DNA from: Drosophila pseudoobscura
Taxonomy: Eukaryota > Arthropoda > Insecta > Diptera > Drosophilidae
DNA length: 64,000 nt
Assembly (NCBI RefSeq): GCF_009870125.1
Contig: NC_046681.1
Location: 17,621,001-17,685,000, forward strand
Direction of reading: 5' to 3'
Below, piece after piece: positions 25,070-34,784 of the stretch. Position 1 is the first letter of the stretch. Every line of letters starts with the position of its first letter. Below the pieces are notes generated by a model, which had not been told where the DNA came from, did no database searches, and saw only the letters and a program-made list of their open reading frames with translations. A program made the position numbers and the translations under genes.

Positions 25070-28000
25070 ATGTTGCGCGAGACAGATGGAGGCATGTCTT
25101 ATTTTCTTCTAATAGCCATACCGGTGCTAGCTTTTTGTTTACCAGTAATGGCAAGCGAATTCGAAGTTATGTCTATGTCTAAATTCGACGTCAATGGTCA
25201 AAATTTTGGTATGTTCATATTTACTTTTTCTATGATCTGTTTTATTTAATTTAATGTTGGATCGTTTTTTTATATTCGCACTGTTTATTACTTAAACCTA
25301 CGTGGAATTTCTTGTTTATTTTGATTGATCCTTGTATATATATATATATTAGCACAGCAATACTTTTTCAATTAACAGTTTATTTAGTAATTTCTTTTAC
25401 GCGGGTTGAAATTTATCGGACCAAAAAAGTCGAACTGAAAACTAATTTTCTCAAGGACTAATGTGAGAGTAAACTGTTAACCGGCGGCCAGCTGATTCAA
25501 TAATCAAAGAGATCCTGTCGTTTGCGCTGTACAGCACATTTCTGCTCTTGACGTCGCGTTGGAGCGCTCAACAGCACATTTGTGCGCTTTACAACACCCT
25601 TTCTTTTCAGCCGACAAATTACCGGCCTGGAGAAAGCCGACGAATTTATGTGGTCGTTATATTTTTTGGAACGACAACCAACCGGCACCTTAATTCGAAG
25701 TCGATAAACCAATCTTTAGTTATACCCGATATTCAAAGAGTATAGGGTTATATTCGATTTGTGGTGAAAGTAAATGTGTGTAACACCCAGAAGGAAGCGT
25801 TCCCGATCATCTCAGCATCAATTACCGAGTCGATAGAGACATGTCTGTCTGTCCGTCCCGATTAGTGCATAGATCTCGGAGACTATAAACGCTAGAGCAA
25901 CCATATTTTTGTATTCAGAATCCTGTGATCATGTTCTCACAGCTCATGCTAGTTAGCTTTCTCCTGAAACCCGTAAATTGACAGAGACCAATGCATACAA
26001 GAATCAGAGATATACAAAAACAACAGAGATAATACACTGAGATAAAGTTCAGTGGATTCTTAGATAGCCGACAGACCAAAATACACAAATAAAAATGATC
26101 CGCCCATACAATAATTTGAAAGAAACATTTCGGCTTGCAAAAATCATCAAATCTGAACGAATAAAGAAATATTCATGAAATAAATTTAATTTGAAACAAA
26201 GCTTATTCATGGCTCTACGATATCTAGATTGTAGGTGATGCAAACATGCAAAACATGTACTGTTGTATGAATCGTTCGTATGCTCTTACTAAAATATACA
26301 CATTATATCCATTGAGTTAATCGTCCTCTTCTAAAAATATAAATACTAAATACTAGCCCATACCTTTTATTAATGTTCTAAATTGATAACTTTTTTTATC
26401 TACCATTTTGAGACATTACCAACTTGCATATTGTTTACAAACATTATGTTATTAATAAATCATTATTCACTTATAATTTTTAGGTAGCCGGCAATCGTCA
26501 ATTTCCCTAGAAGCGAGATCATTGTATTCATGGAATACCTCACGACATTGTGTTCTCACACGGTAAGTCCACGGTGCGCACAGTACTACATGCGAACACT
26601 ACACGGTTAGAGATTAAAAGTTTGCTCACCAAGAGGAATATAACGAAAATGTGCGTATGAGCGTCGCAAAAGATATTTACAACTCACATACTACTTCATC
26701 TCGGTGTGAATTATAATGCAGACCCTTTCTAACAATTCAACAAAATGCTTAATTGGTTCATCAATTTTTAAGATATTTGAAGGGTGTGTTCGATAAACTC
26801 TCATTTAAGCCAGGCACAAATATTTCACCGAAGCCCATCTACTAAAAAATTATTTACTATTTTATCTGTTTTTCATTCTTCTACAAGTCGCTCCCTGCCC
26901 AACCATTAAATCGTGATCTAAGTTGAACTAGGTCTTATAGTCTCTAGGCGTCAAACAAGACGGACAGACGCATGGTTATATCGACTCGACTATTGATGCT
27001 GATCAACAATATATTTACTTCATATATTAAAACACCAATTTTTTATTCCATTAAAAAAATCCATGAAAAAAACCATTCATTGAATAATTTTAAAGTGCCA
27101 AGTTTTGAACAGGGTTATCAGTCAAAAATCAGCACCACAACGAATAAATAATACGTATTGTTTATTTATAATTTACTTGGGGGCAAGCCTTTTCTCGCTT
27201 TGCTCTTTCGCCAACCCCGTCTCACTTGCTTAACCAGCAAATAAAAATAGCCTCGCTGCACTATTTGGCGGTCAGTAATGGACCCCATTATCGGAACAAA
27301 CAAAAAATCGAGACCACTAGGACGACGACGAACCAAAACTTGTTTATATAATAGACAGATTTATAATATTTATAATTTATTCATAATAATATTTATTCCA
27401 TTTTATATTATAGATTAATTAATTTGTCTGTTAATGACTTTGACAAAATACGCCAAAATGCAGGAGGCCTTATCATTATGTTGCCGTCGGATATTATGAA
27501 ATTGGACGCTGAAGCTAAGGAGCATATAGCCGTCTTAGAGCAGGCGATGCTCACGCATACTGGGGCAGTGCCAATTTATTTCGCCCCATATAATATAAAT
27601 TTGGAAAAAATAATTGACGAGATCACTTATACAACCATAAAAGCTTCTAGTCAAAATCAAACATCGGTTGCACAATTGATTATGTCAGTTTCAGCCAATG
27701 GATATCATGCAACAGTAGGTGGTACTAACAAAGTCGCAAACAAAAACAGCAAGATACCTATTATCTACGGCGAGCTGTTATCGAATCAATTGCATTTAAA
27801 GGCCAATGACAACGCTGTCGATGCACACAAGCTACCAGTAATATTGATAACGGCAACTCTCAAAACATTTGGTGTATTTAATGTAAGTATTATGCAATTT
27901 TTTATGGTGTCACCTCAGCATATTAGCCATAACCTTCTGAAGGAATACAGCTATTGAAAAGATAAAATAATCTGCAAGAAGCCAACGTAGTTTATATTGT

Positions 28001-29493
28001 ATTTATATTATTAGTCCGTGTTCTTCAAAATACAATATATTATTCTATTCGACTTGGTCTTTCCTTTTATTAGCTAATTTGAATGGCTTGTTTTATTTTC
28101 AGGACTATCCCGTGAATGCTGATGTAACAGTCTTATTGGCACTCATAGAAATGTTTAGTAAGCTGCATTCTACGACAAATATGGCTCCAAACTACCGTCT
28201 CATTTTTATGATTTCGGATACCGGTCTACTTCTTAACTTTCAAGGCTCGAAGAAATGGCTGGAAATAGACGATAATTCCGCTTTACAGGTAATAAACTTA
28301 TTACTACAAAAAATTATAAGGAAAGGGAGGGAGGCAATCACCTGCCAAAGTAATAGATAAACCATGTAAATATTAAATTTGATAAAACCAAAGACTGTAA
28401 AACAACAAGATATTGCATCGGAAACAAATGCAATAAATCAAATTCAAATTTTCGTTCGTCGGTTCAGGATACGGGTGCTCGGTATACGGGACCTTTAATA
28501 ATCCTCACCTATGCTTCTACATACATACTCGTGCATACTATGACTGCTATACTATATACGTACACTGTTCAACATAAAATATAACTACATATATAATTCC
28601 CTTAGTAACATATTTTTAAATTGATTATTTTTATACAGAATGTTGAATTTGTGCTTTGCTTGGATACCATCATAGAAAGTTTATCCTCCAATCCAGATAT
28701 GGATATGTACATGCATGTTTCTAAGCCACCCAAAGAAAAAACGTCAATAAGCCACTTCTTCAAGCTACTTAAATCTACGGCAGAAAAATATAACATAACG
28801 GTAGAAGGTGTCCACAAGAAGATAAACTTAGCTGATTCAAAACTTGCATGGGAGCATGAGCGATTCAGCATCAAACGATATCCTTCTTTTACCCTATCTT
28901 CGCTGAAAAGTCATAGAAGCCCATCGCGAACAACAATATTCAAGGATGATGAAACACGTATTTTGACACATACACTTATCGCCTCAAGAATAGTAGCGGA
29001 AGCCCTGGCTAGTTTCATGTACAAAATGGAACCAACGACAAGTATTTTTGACGGTCAATTTGTAAGTAATGCTGTTTACGAGTATCTTAATATTATTTAA
29101 CACATAATTATCTTTATTTGCTTAAATTTGCAGGCCATAAAAGAAGAAAATGTCTTGCCATACTTCGGAATCAAATCAGTATTGCATAACAATGATCTTA
29201 AAGATGCTTTTGAAAAGTACCTTAACAATGTTAAAATCATATATGATAAAGCTGATAGTCGAGATCCTGATTTTATGTTCTACAACGAAAACGATGTGAA
29301 ACTGAATGTTTACAGAGTTAAACCAGCTATTTTTGATATTTTCCTCACTATTTTAATAGGCTTTTATTTGTTAACTGTATTCTTTGGCATTCAATACTTT
29401 CCCCTCTTTTACGACAAAGTTTCAAGACTTACAAGAGATGATACCTCGGTACAAACTAATGGACACTACCCCGAACGACTAAAGTTCAAGTGA
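25070..29493 (+). CDS. NCLN: Nicalin, BOS-complex subunit of the ER translocon
   Basis: Six exons (25070-25208, 26484-26562, 27414-27882, 28103-28288, 28639-29061, 29134-29493) encode 551 aa, close to human nicalin (563). The N-terminus has a signal sequence (YFLLIAIPVLAFCLPVMA). The lumenal part is a nicastrin/M28-peptidase-like fold with the nicalin hallmark GSRQSSISLEARSLYSW and IPVYFAPYN-like stretches. A single membrane helix near the C-terminus (IFDIFLTILIGFYLLTVFFG) precedes a short cytosolic tail. In animals nicalin works with NOMO and TMEM147 in the multipass translocon, and the family lacks peptidase metal ligands. The orthologue is CG4972 in D. melanogaster by my recollection. Introns 1 and 2 contain DINE-1 pieces. 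AATAAA at 29562 is the likely polyadenylation signal. Confidence 0.93.
25720..25935 (-). mobile_element. DINE-1 fragment in nicalin intron 1
   Basis: Reverse orientation. It starts TATACCCGATATTCAAAGAGTATAGGG, runs through 'gtgtgtaacacccagaaggaagcg' and the (GTCY)n core 'gtctgtctgtccgtcc', and stops at a sequence matching the middle of the other copies ('atcctgtgatcatg'). The 5' half is missing. Confidence 0.8.
26925..27030 (+). mobile_element. DINE-1 fragment in nicalin intron 2
   Basis: Contains 'gacggacagacgcatggttatatcgactcgactattgatgctgatcaacaatatattta', the core and following segment of the family. Both ends are lost. Confidence 0.7.
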
Positions 29494-29929
29494 AGTTTCG
29501 TTAAAACTTTGTCATTATCAATCAATTTTTTGCTACATCATTAAGTATAAAGAGAAAGTTGAATAAATTTAGTGCAATTTGATACCAAAGATGTCTTTTG
29601 AAATTTTGTTGTTTAAATCTCTTTGCCTTTCTGTATTCCTTACTCTAGATGTTAATCCACCGCCCCAAGAAAAGACAGGAATGTAGAATCAGATAACATA
29701 AATTCTACGCAAATATATAATTAGGTAGAAAAGGGATAAACGAAGTGCAAGAAGGACGTCTCCATCCATTATGAGAATGGAAGTGTAGTGATTGGTATTA
29801 TACACCTTCCGGAGAAGTTGTACAACAGCATCTCTGCGGACGAGCTGAGCACGAACCAAGGTAGAGGCCTTACTGAACACCCAGCCAATCGCATCGCTAG
29901 GAAACAATGCCTGAGATGAAAAGCGCAAT

Positions 29930-30225
29930 CATTCGCTTCCGTCCGAATACGAGAAAGATGACAGATGCAGCAGTGGCAGCTGCGAGTATTTGAAGCGGTG
30001 GCAAATGCTGTCAGATACCAACGGTATTGACCTACACAATTGGGTTTCTTTCAGATGCTGAATGAGTTGCCCAACCGTAGGGATATCACCCTGTGGGTCC
30101 AGAAGGATTCTGTGATGAGGCATCGGTTGCACGGCATCGCTAGGGTTTTTCTCGACAAGGGATTCCCACGAGAGCGTATGTTCTTTGGCGACTCGGGCCT
30201 ATCCGATTTACACAGAACAAATTTT
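29930..30225 (+). pseudogene. Gene-like segment in the left arm
   Basis: From about 29,960 the left arm reads QQWQLRVFEAVANAVRYQRY, then a stop, then an open stretch including MLNELPNRRDITLWVQKDSV and HRLHGIARVFLDKGFPRERM. The right arm has a diverged version in the matching frame (about 32,280-32,035, minus strand) with its own stop. Both arms therefore derive from one coding-like source. I do not recognise the protein. Further out the right arm has an open stretch with LPEKVYNDNAADELSTNLVE (minus strand, about 32,455-32,340) whose left-arm partner is broken. Confidence 0.4.
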
Positions 30226-30591
30226 TGGTTAGTTTCGAGTTTCTGTTTGGTTTCAGATAACTACACTATCCTTTCTTATAAAATTAATCAAATTTAAGCA
30301 ATCTTTTTTATATTTTCCAGAACTATTACGGGTCAAAAATGTAAGGCCCTTGTGGATCGTGATGTCCCTTGTGCTGTGGAGGCTTTTGTGGTGGCTGCTG
30401 CTGAGCAATAACGAAAGGGGCTAAGCCTTCCATTAAAAATCCTGTGACTCCTGCAGAAATCTTGAATCTATCGTGTAGTCTTTACAAATAAAACATTTAC
30501 ATATAAAACCTTTTCCCAAATCTTTTTAATTGGTGGGCTGTCTCATGTGGATTGTGCCAATATGTATTTTTATGGTTAAATTTGCTTAGAC

Positions 30592-31090
30592 TGTTGGAAA
30601 ATCCTTGATCCTTAACAAGGAATCCATCAAATCAAGGTATTTTTCTGATCACAGGAAGCCATGGCATGTCCTTATCGGCTCACAAATAACGGAGAAAATT
30701 AAATATTTTTGATCCTTGATATCCTTGGTCCTTGAAAAGGACTTCATCAAATCAGGGACATTTTTCCGATCACAGGAAGATATCGCACGCCCTGATTGCC
30801 CCATAAATAACGGAAAAAACAAAATATATGCGACTGTAAAAATTTCCTAGATTCTTGGTCCTTGATAAGGACTCCATCAGATCAAGGATTTTCTTCCGAT
30901 CACATGAAGCCATCGCACGTGTCGATCGGACCACAAAGAACGGAGAAAACAAGATATATATGTCTTGGAAAATTATCCTTGATCCTTCGTCCTTGATAAG
31001 GACGCCATAAAATCAGGGACATTTTTCCGATCACAGGAAGCCGTCGCACGCCCAGATCGTCCCATAAATAGCGGAGAAAACCAAACTGTC
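30592..31090. repeat. Four tandem units of about 125 bp in the left arm
   Basis: Each unit has 'ccttGATAAGGACtcCATCA.ATCA', then 'TTTTTCCGATCACAGGAAGCC' and 'CCCATAAATAACGGAGAAAA'. Cores sit near 30,606, 30,732, 30,860 and 30,988, a period of about 127 bp. The right arm holds two inverted units (about 31,385-31,620). Confidence 0.8.
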
Positions 31091-31801
31091 TTATAACTGG
31101 CTTTGAAAAAAAAAAACAAAAACTCGCGTCAAATGGTCAAAATCTGGATGGGACACCAGGCCAACAGAAATCAGCAGAAGGTCGCTGAATTTTTAAAAAA
31201 AATTTTGGTCCCCCAAAAGTATGCACCATTTTTTTGCACTCGCTACAGTTGCTTGCTGCTGATTTCTGTTGGCCTGGTGTCCCATCCAGATTTTGACCAT
31301 TTGACGCGAGTTTTTGTTTTTTTGTACAGTGGCGCCCCTATAGAGGATTTCGTGAACTACATTTTCAAAAACAACAAATTACAAGCCAGTTTTGTTTTCT
31401 CCCTTATTTATGGGCCGATCGGGACGTGCAACGGCTTCCTGTGATCGGAAAAATGTCCCTGATTTGATGAAGTCCTTTTTAAGGACCAAGGATATCAAGG
31501 ATCAAAAATATTTAATTTACTCCGTTATTTGTGAGGCGATCAGGTCATGTCATGTGATCAGAAAAATACCCTGATATGATGGATTCCTTGTTAAGGATCA
31601 AGGATTTTCCAACAGTCTAAGCCAATTTAACCATAAAAATACATATTGGCACAATCCACATGAGCCAGCCCACAAATTAATAAGATTTGTGAAAAGTTTG
31701 TATTTGTAAATATTTTATTCGTAAAGACTACACGATAGCTTTAAGCTTCCTGCAGGAGTCACAGGACTTGTGATGGAATGCTTAGCCCCTGTCCTTATTG
31801 C

Positions 31802-31885
31802 TCAGCAGCAGCCACCACAGAAGCCTCCACAGCACATGGGACAGCACGATCCACAAGGTCCATACATTTTTGACCCGTAATAGTT
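31802..31885 (-). CDS. Cys-rich small-protein exon in the right arm
   Basis: Downstream of an acceptor-like TTTTCCAG the minus strand reads NYYGSKMYGPCGSCCPMCCG and then GFCGGCC before a stop. From the internal Met (31,867) this is 21 aa with eight cysteines. The Cys-Gly-Pro style resembles the short male-specific (Mst84D/Mst87F-like) sperm-tail proteins of Drosophila, though this is only compositional similarity. In the left arm the same exon (30,321-about 30,410, plus strand) is broken by TAA directly after the Met and by TGA later. The intron before it is shared by both arms. No convincing upstream exon was established. Confidence 0.4.
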   Translation of the reverse strand, partial: NYYGSKMYGPCGSCCPMCCGGFCGGCC

Positions 31886-32459
31886 CTGGAAAATATAAAA
31901 AAAAAATGCTTAAATTTGATTAATTTTATAAGAAAGGATAGTGTAGTTTCCTGAAACCAAACAGAAACTCGAAACTAAACAAAAATTCGTTCTGTGCTAA
32001 ACCGATAGCCCCGAGTCGCCAAAGGACATACGCACTCGTGGGAATTCCTTGTCGAGACGTCTGTGGGCAAGCAAAAACCCTTGCGATGCCGTGCTACCGA
32101 TGCCTCATCACAGAATCCTTCTGGATCCACAGGGGGATATCACTACGGTTGGGCAAATCATTCAGTATCTGAAAGAATTGTGTAGGTCAGTACCGTTGGT
32201 ATCTGACAGCATTTGCCACCGCATCAAATACTCGAACCTGCCACTGCTGCATCTGTCATCTTTCTCGTATTCGGACGGAAGTGAATGAAGCAACTGAACG
32301 ATTAGCACGGTCCCTGGCGTTAGCGCTTTTCATCTCAGGGATTGTTTCCTAGCGATGCAATTGGCCGGGATTTCAGTAAGGCCACTTCCTCCACCAGATT
32401 GGTGCTCAGCTCGTCCGCAGCGTTGTCGTTGTACACCTTCTCCGGAAGGCTGGAAGGTA

Positions 32460-34193
32460 TATCACACGACGTTATTTTAGACGTCTAAGATAACCTGACC
32501 ATTTAAGGGACATGATAGAAGAGACGAAAGCTCTGACTGAGTACTTCGCGCAATCCCACTTACTTGAGCTTTTGAAAACTGATCGGATACATGTAGAAAC
32601 GATATTGTCTATCTAAAACTAGCGGGAAGTATATGATGAAGTATATACAAGTATATGTACTTTCTGCTTTCTGAAAGACTACTTACAAGTTAAGTTTACT
32701 TTTATATTCAATCGAATTTGGTTACTGTTTTTTGTTTGTAATGCGGAACTTTGCACTACAAAACAAAACAGAACTGCATATTCAAAATTCAAAATATCAG
32801 TTTTTTGTTCTTTTCTAATTAAAAAAAAAAATATGATGCACATATAATTCTTTGTATGACGTATATCTCCTTTAAAATTTATTCTAAAATTAATAAAGTA
32901 AACAATTTTGGGCTGTAAATATTAGTGCTTTTGATGGGTATTTGTATATAATGTGTCGTATTGAAGTGTCGCGAAGTGTTATATACTCCTGCAGACTGTA
33001 AGTACCGAGTATAAAAACGAATACCTAATGTAATTTCAGGTTTAAAAACGATTTCATGTACTCTAAAAATATATGAGTTAAAAATAAACGCGCAGGAACG
33101 CTGCGAGTTGAAGCTATGGCCGCGACTCTACTTTTATACCCTATACTCGAAAGTAAGTAAGTCAAAAAAACCACGTAAAAGTCCTTTTCTATCGAAGTAT
33201 AATATATTTTAAATTTTAAATTATTCTGATGGATATAAATAAGATATTAGATATTTTAAAATTTTAGCACCATATATGGCAATCAGTCGCACTCTCATAA
33301 ATTTCGTCCCAAACCAAGGTTTAGCTTACTCAAGGCTTACATATAAGGGAAAAACTCAAACTTACTTCTGAAAAAACATAAGAAAATATGTTATTATAAA
33401 AAGAAAAACCATAATGATAGACAAAAATGTAATAAAAAAGGCAGACCGTATTAGTCGGTTTGATGATAGGAATGAAAGTTTAGATTCTTTTAATAGCCTA
33501 GTGTAATTTGCCGATGGCGGCCGATGTGGCTTTACTTATTCCCTCTGAGGAGCGCAGTGTAGGTACATCTGTTTGAGCATGAACAAGGCCGCATTTTACT
33601 TGTGTTAATACCAAAAAATACACGCGAGAAAAGGGCGAAAGCTCATAAGCTGAGCTCTTTGCGGAATCCAAATGATCTAAAAACATTCATCGATCTCGTT
33701 TATACTTACCGACGGCCGCTTTGTATTAGTTGTTGATTGATTGATGGCAATACCAAAAATGTTGTTTATGTAAAACACTTCTTTCGCTTAGATACAAATA
33801 TTTTCCTTGATTGACCATTAAATTTTCTTGAAGGCAATTTATGTATTAAAGATTACGACGCATTCCATTTTATTAAAATCGCCTATTTCTAGAATTCGAT
33901 TTAGTGTAGTCTGTAATTAAGGTATGGCTTAATATATTGTTTCTTAATAGTTTTCTACGTTATCTTAAGTATTAAGTGCTTGCAAATGTAATCTTTAGAT
34001 CCTAATCAACGCATGTTCATTTAATATCGTAAAATAAATAATTGAACGGTTATCAAAGCTACACATTTTTTAAAGGGACTGATCGAAAACGATCATAGGC
34101 TAGATTTTTAGATATTTCCAGTATTACTTAAAATTTTAATAATATTTACGCATAGTACTATCAAGCAAATAGTAGTCGCGTCTTCCGATATTT
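32460..34193. other. Nongenic stretch before Rsf1, with a DINE-1 end fragment
   Basis: No gene is visible. 'gaagctatggccgcgactctacttttataccctatactcgaaagtaagtaag' (about 33,110-33,165) is a 5' DINE-1 fragment, and 32,985-33,018 ends 'gtaccgagtataaaaacg' like a DINE-1 3' end. Part of the right side, next to the Rsf1 stop, is expected to be the Rsf1 3' UTR. Confidence 0.5.
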
Positions 34194-34784
34194 TTAGAAT
34201 CGGTGATTTCCCACTGGAGAACGAGATCTGAAACGGCATCCTCCTTGTCCACCGCTACGACCATAGCTCGTGCTGTTGCCACTACTGTAGCGGCTGCCAT
34301 CGCGACCTCCGCCATAGACATCACGACGACTAAAGCCGTTGCTTCCGCTATCTCTTCCGCTATAGCCTGCACCAGATCGCCCGGAGCTATAACCACGCTC
34401 AGCATGTCGGCTACTGGAACCACTCGAACCACGTACTTGTCTAAATCCACCGTTGCTACTGTTTATGCTGTGCCTGCCGAAATCACCACGACGACCGCGT
34501 TCACTAGATCCACCACGCCTGCTTTGGCGTGGCCGTCCCTTGGATATTTCCACACGCAATTGGGAGCCTAAAAGTTCTGAACCGTTCAAAATATCACAAG
34601 CTTTTTCGGCATCATCCCGGTGTTCAAATTCCACAAATGCGAAGCCAGGGGGATTGAACGCAATCCAAACGGAATTTAGCTTCCCATACTTGGTAAATTC
34701 TCCTTCGAGGTCATCTTTTTTGACTTTATCAGTTAAATTACCGACATAAACTCTAGTCCCACGTTGATCGGTCATACTTGTCAT
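34194..34784 (-). CDS. Rsf1: Repressor splicing factor 1, SR-like RNA-binding protein
   Basis: A single uninterrupted frame encodes 196 aa. An N-terminal RRM (about residues 9-80) has RNP2 RVYVGNL and RNP1-like GFAFVEF with DDAEKACDILNG. A Gly/Arg/Ser/Tyr-rich tail (RGGSSERGRRGDFGRHS, many RS/RG steps) ends RFRSRSPVGNHRF. This matches D. melanogaster Rsf1 (CG5655), which lacks a long RS domain and antagonises SR-protein splicing activation. Two in-frame Mets, three codons apart (34,784 and 34,775), could start translation; the longer is given. Frames on the opposite strand here are shadows caused by the biased tail codons. Confidence 0.93.
   Translation of the reverse strand: MTSMTDQRGTRVYVGNLTDKVKKDDLEGEFTKYGKLNSVWIAFNPPGFAFVEFEHRDDAEKACDILNGSELLGSQLRVEISKGRPRQSRRGGSSERGRRGDFGRHSINSSNGGFRQVRGSSGSSSRHAERGYSSGRSGAGYSGRDSGSNGFSRRDVYGGGRDGSRYSSGNSTSYGRSGGQGGCRFRSRSPVGNHRF

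Larger units (their letters stand above)
29800..32452. repeat. Large palindrome, candidate hairpin-RNA locus
   Basis: The left arm (about 29,800-31,177) and right arm (31,256-about 32,452) are reverse complements over most of their length. The innermost 61 bp (31,117-31,177 against 31,256-31,316) are perfect and enclose a 78-bp loop. Outside it the arms match with scattered substitutions and small indels. They differ in the number of about 125-bp units (four left, two right), and there is an extra piece of about 40 bp on the right near 31,330. The outer ends are marked by 'ccttccggagaag' (left) and its complement (right). A transcript crossing it would fold into a very long hairpin. The arms contain exon-like sequences that are open or nearly so. 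This is the layout of Drosophila hpRNA genes feeding Dicer-2/AGO2. A foldback transposon is the main alternative; no transposase and no clear target-site duplication were seen. Confidence 0.75.

Noticed and set aside
31103-31444. 113-codon frame across the palindrome centre
   Set aside because: It is a consequence of the inverted repeat and crosses the loop; no protein features.
34203-34749. Two plus-strand frames of 98-122 codons
   Set aside because: They are antisense shadows of the Gly/Arg/Ser codon bias in Rsf1.
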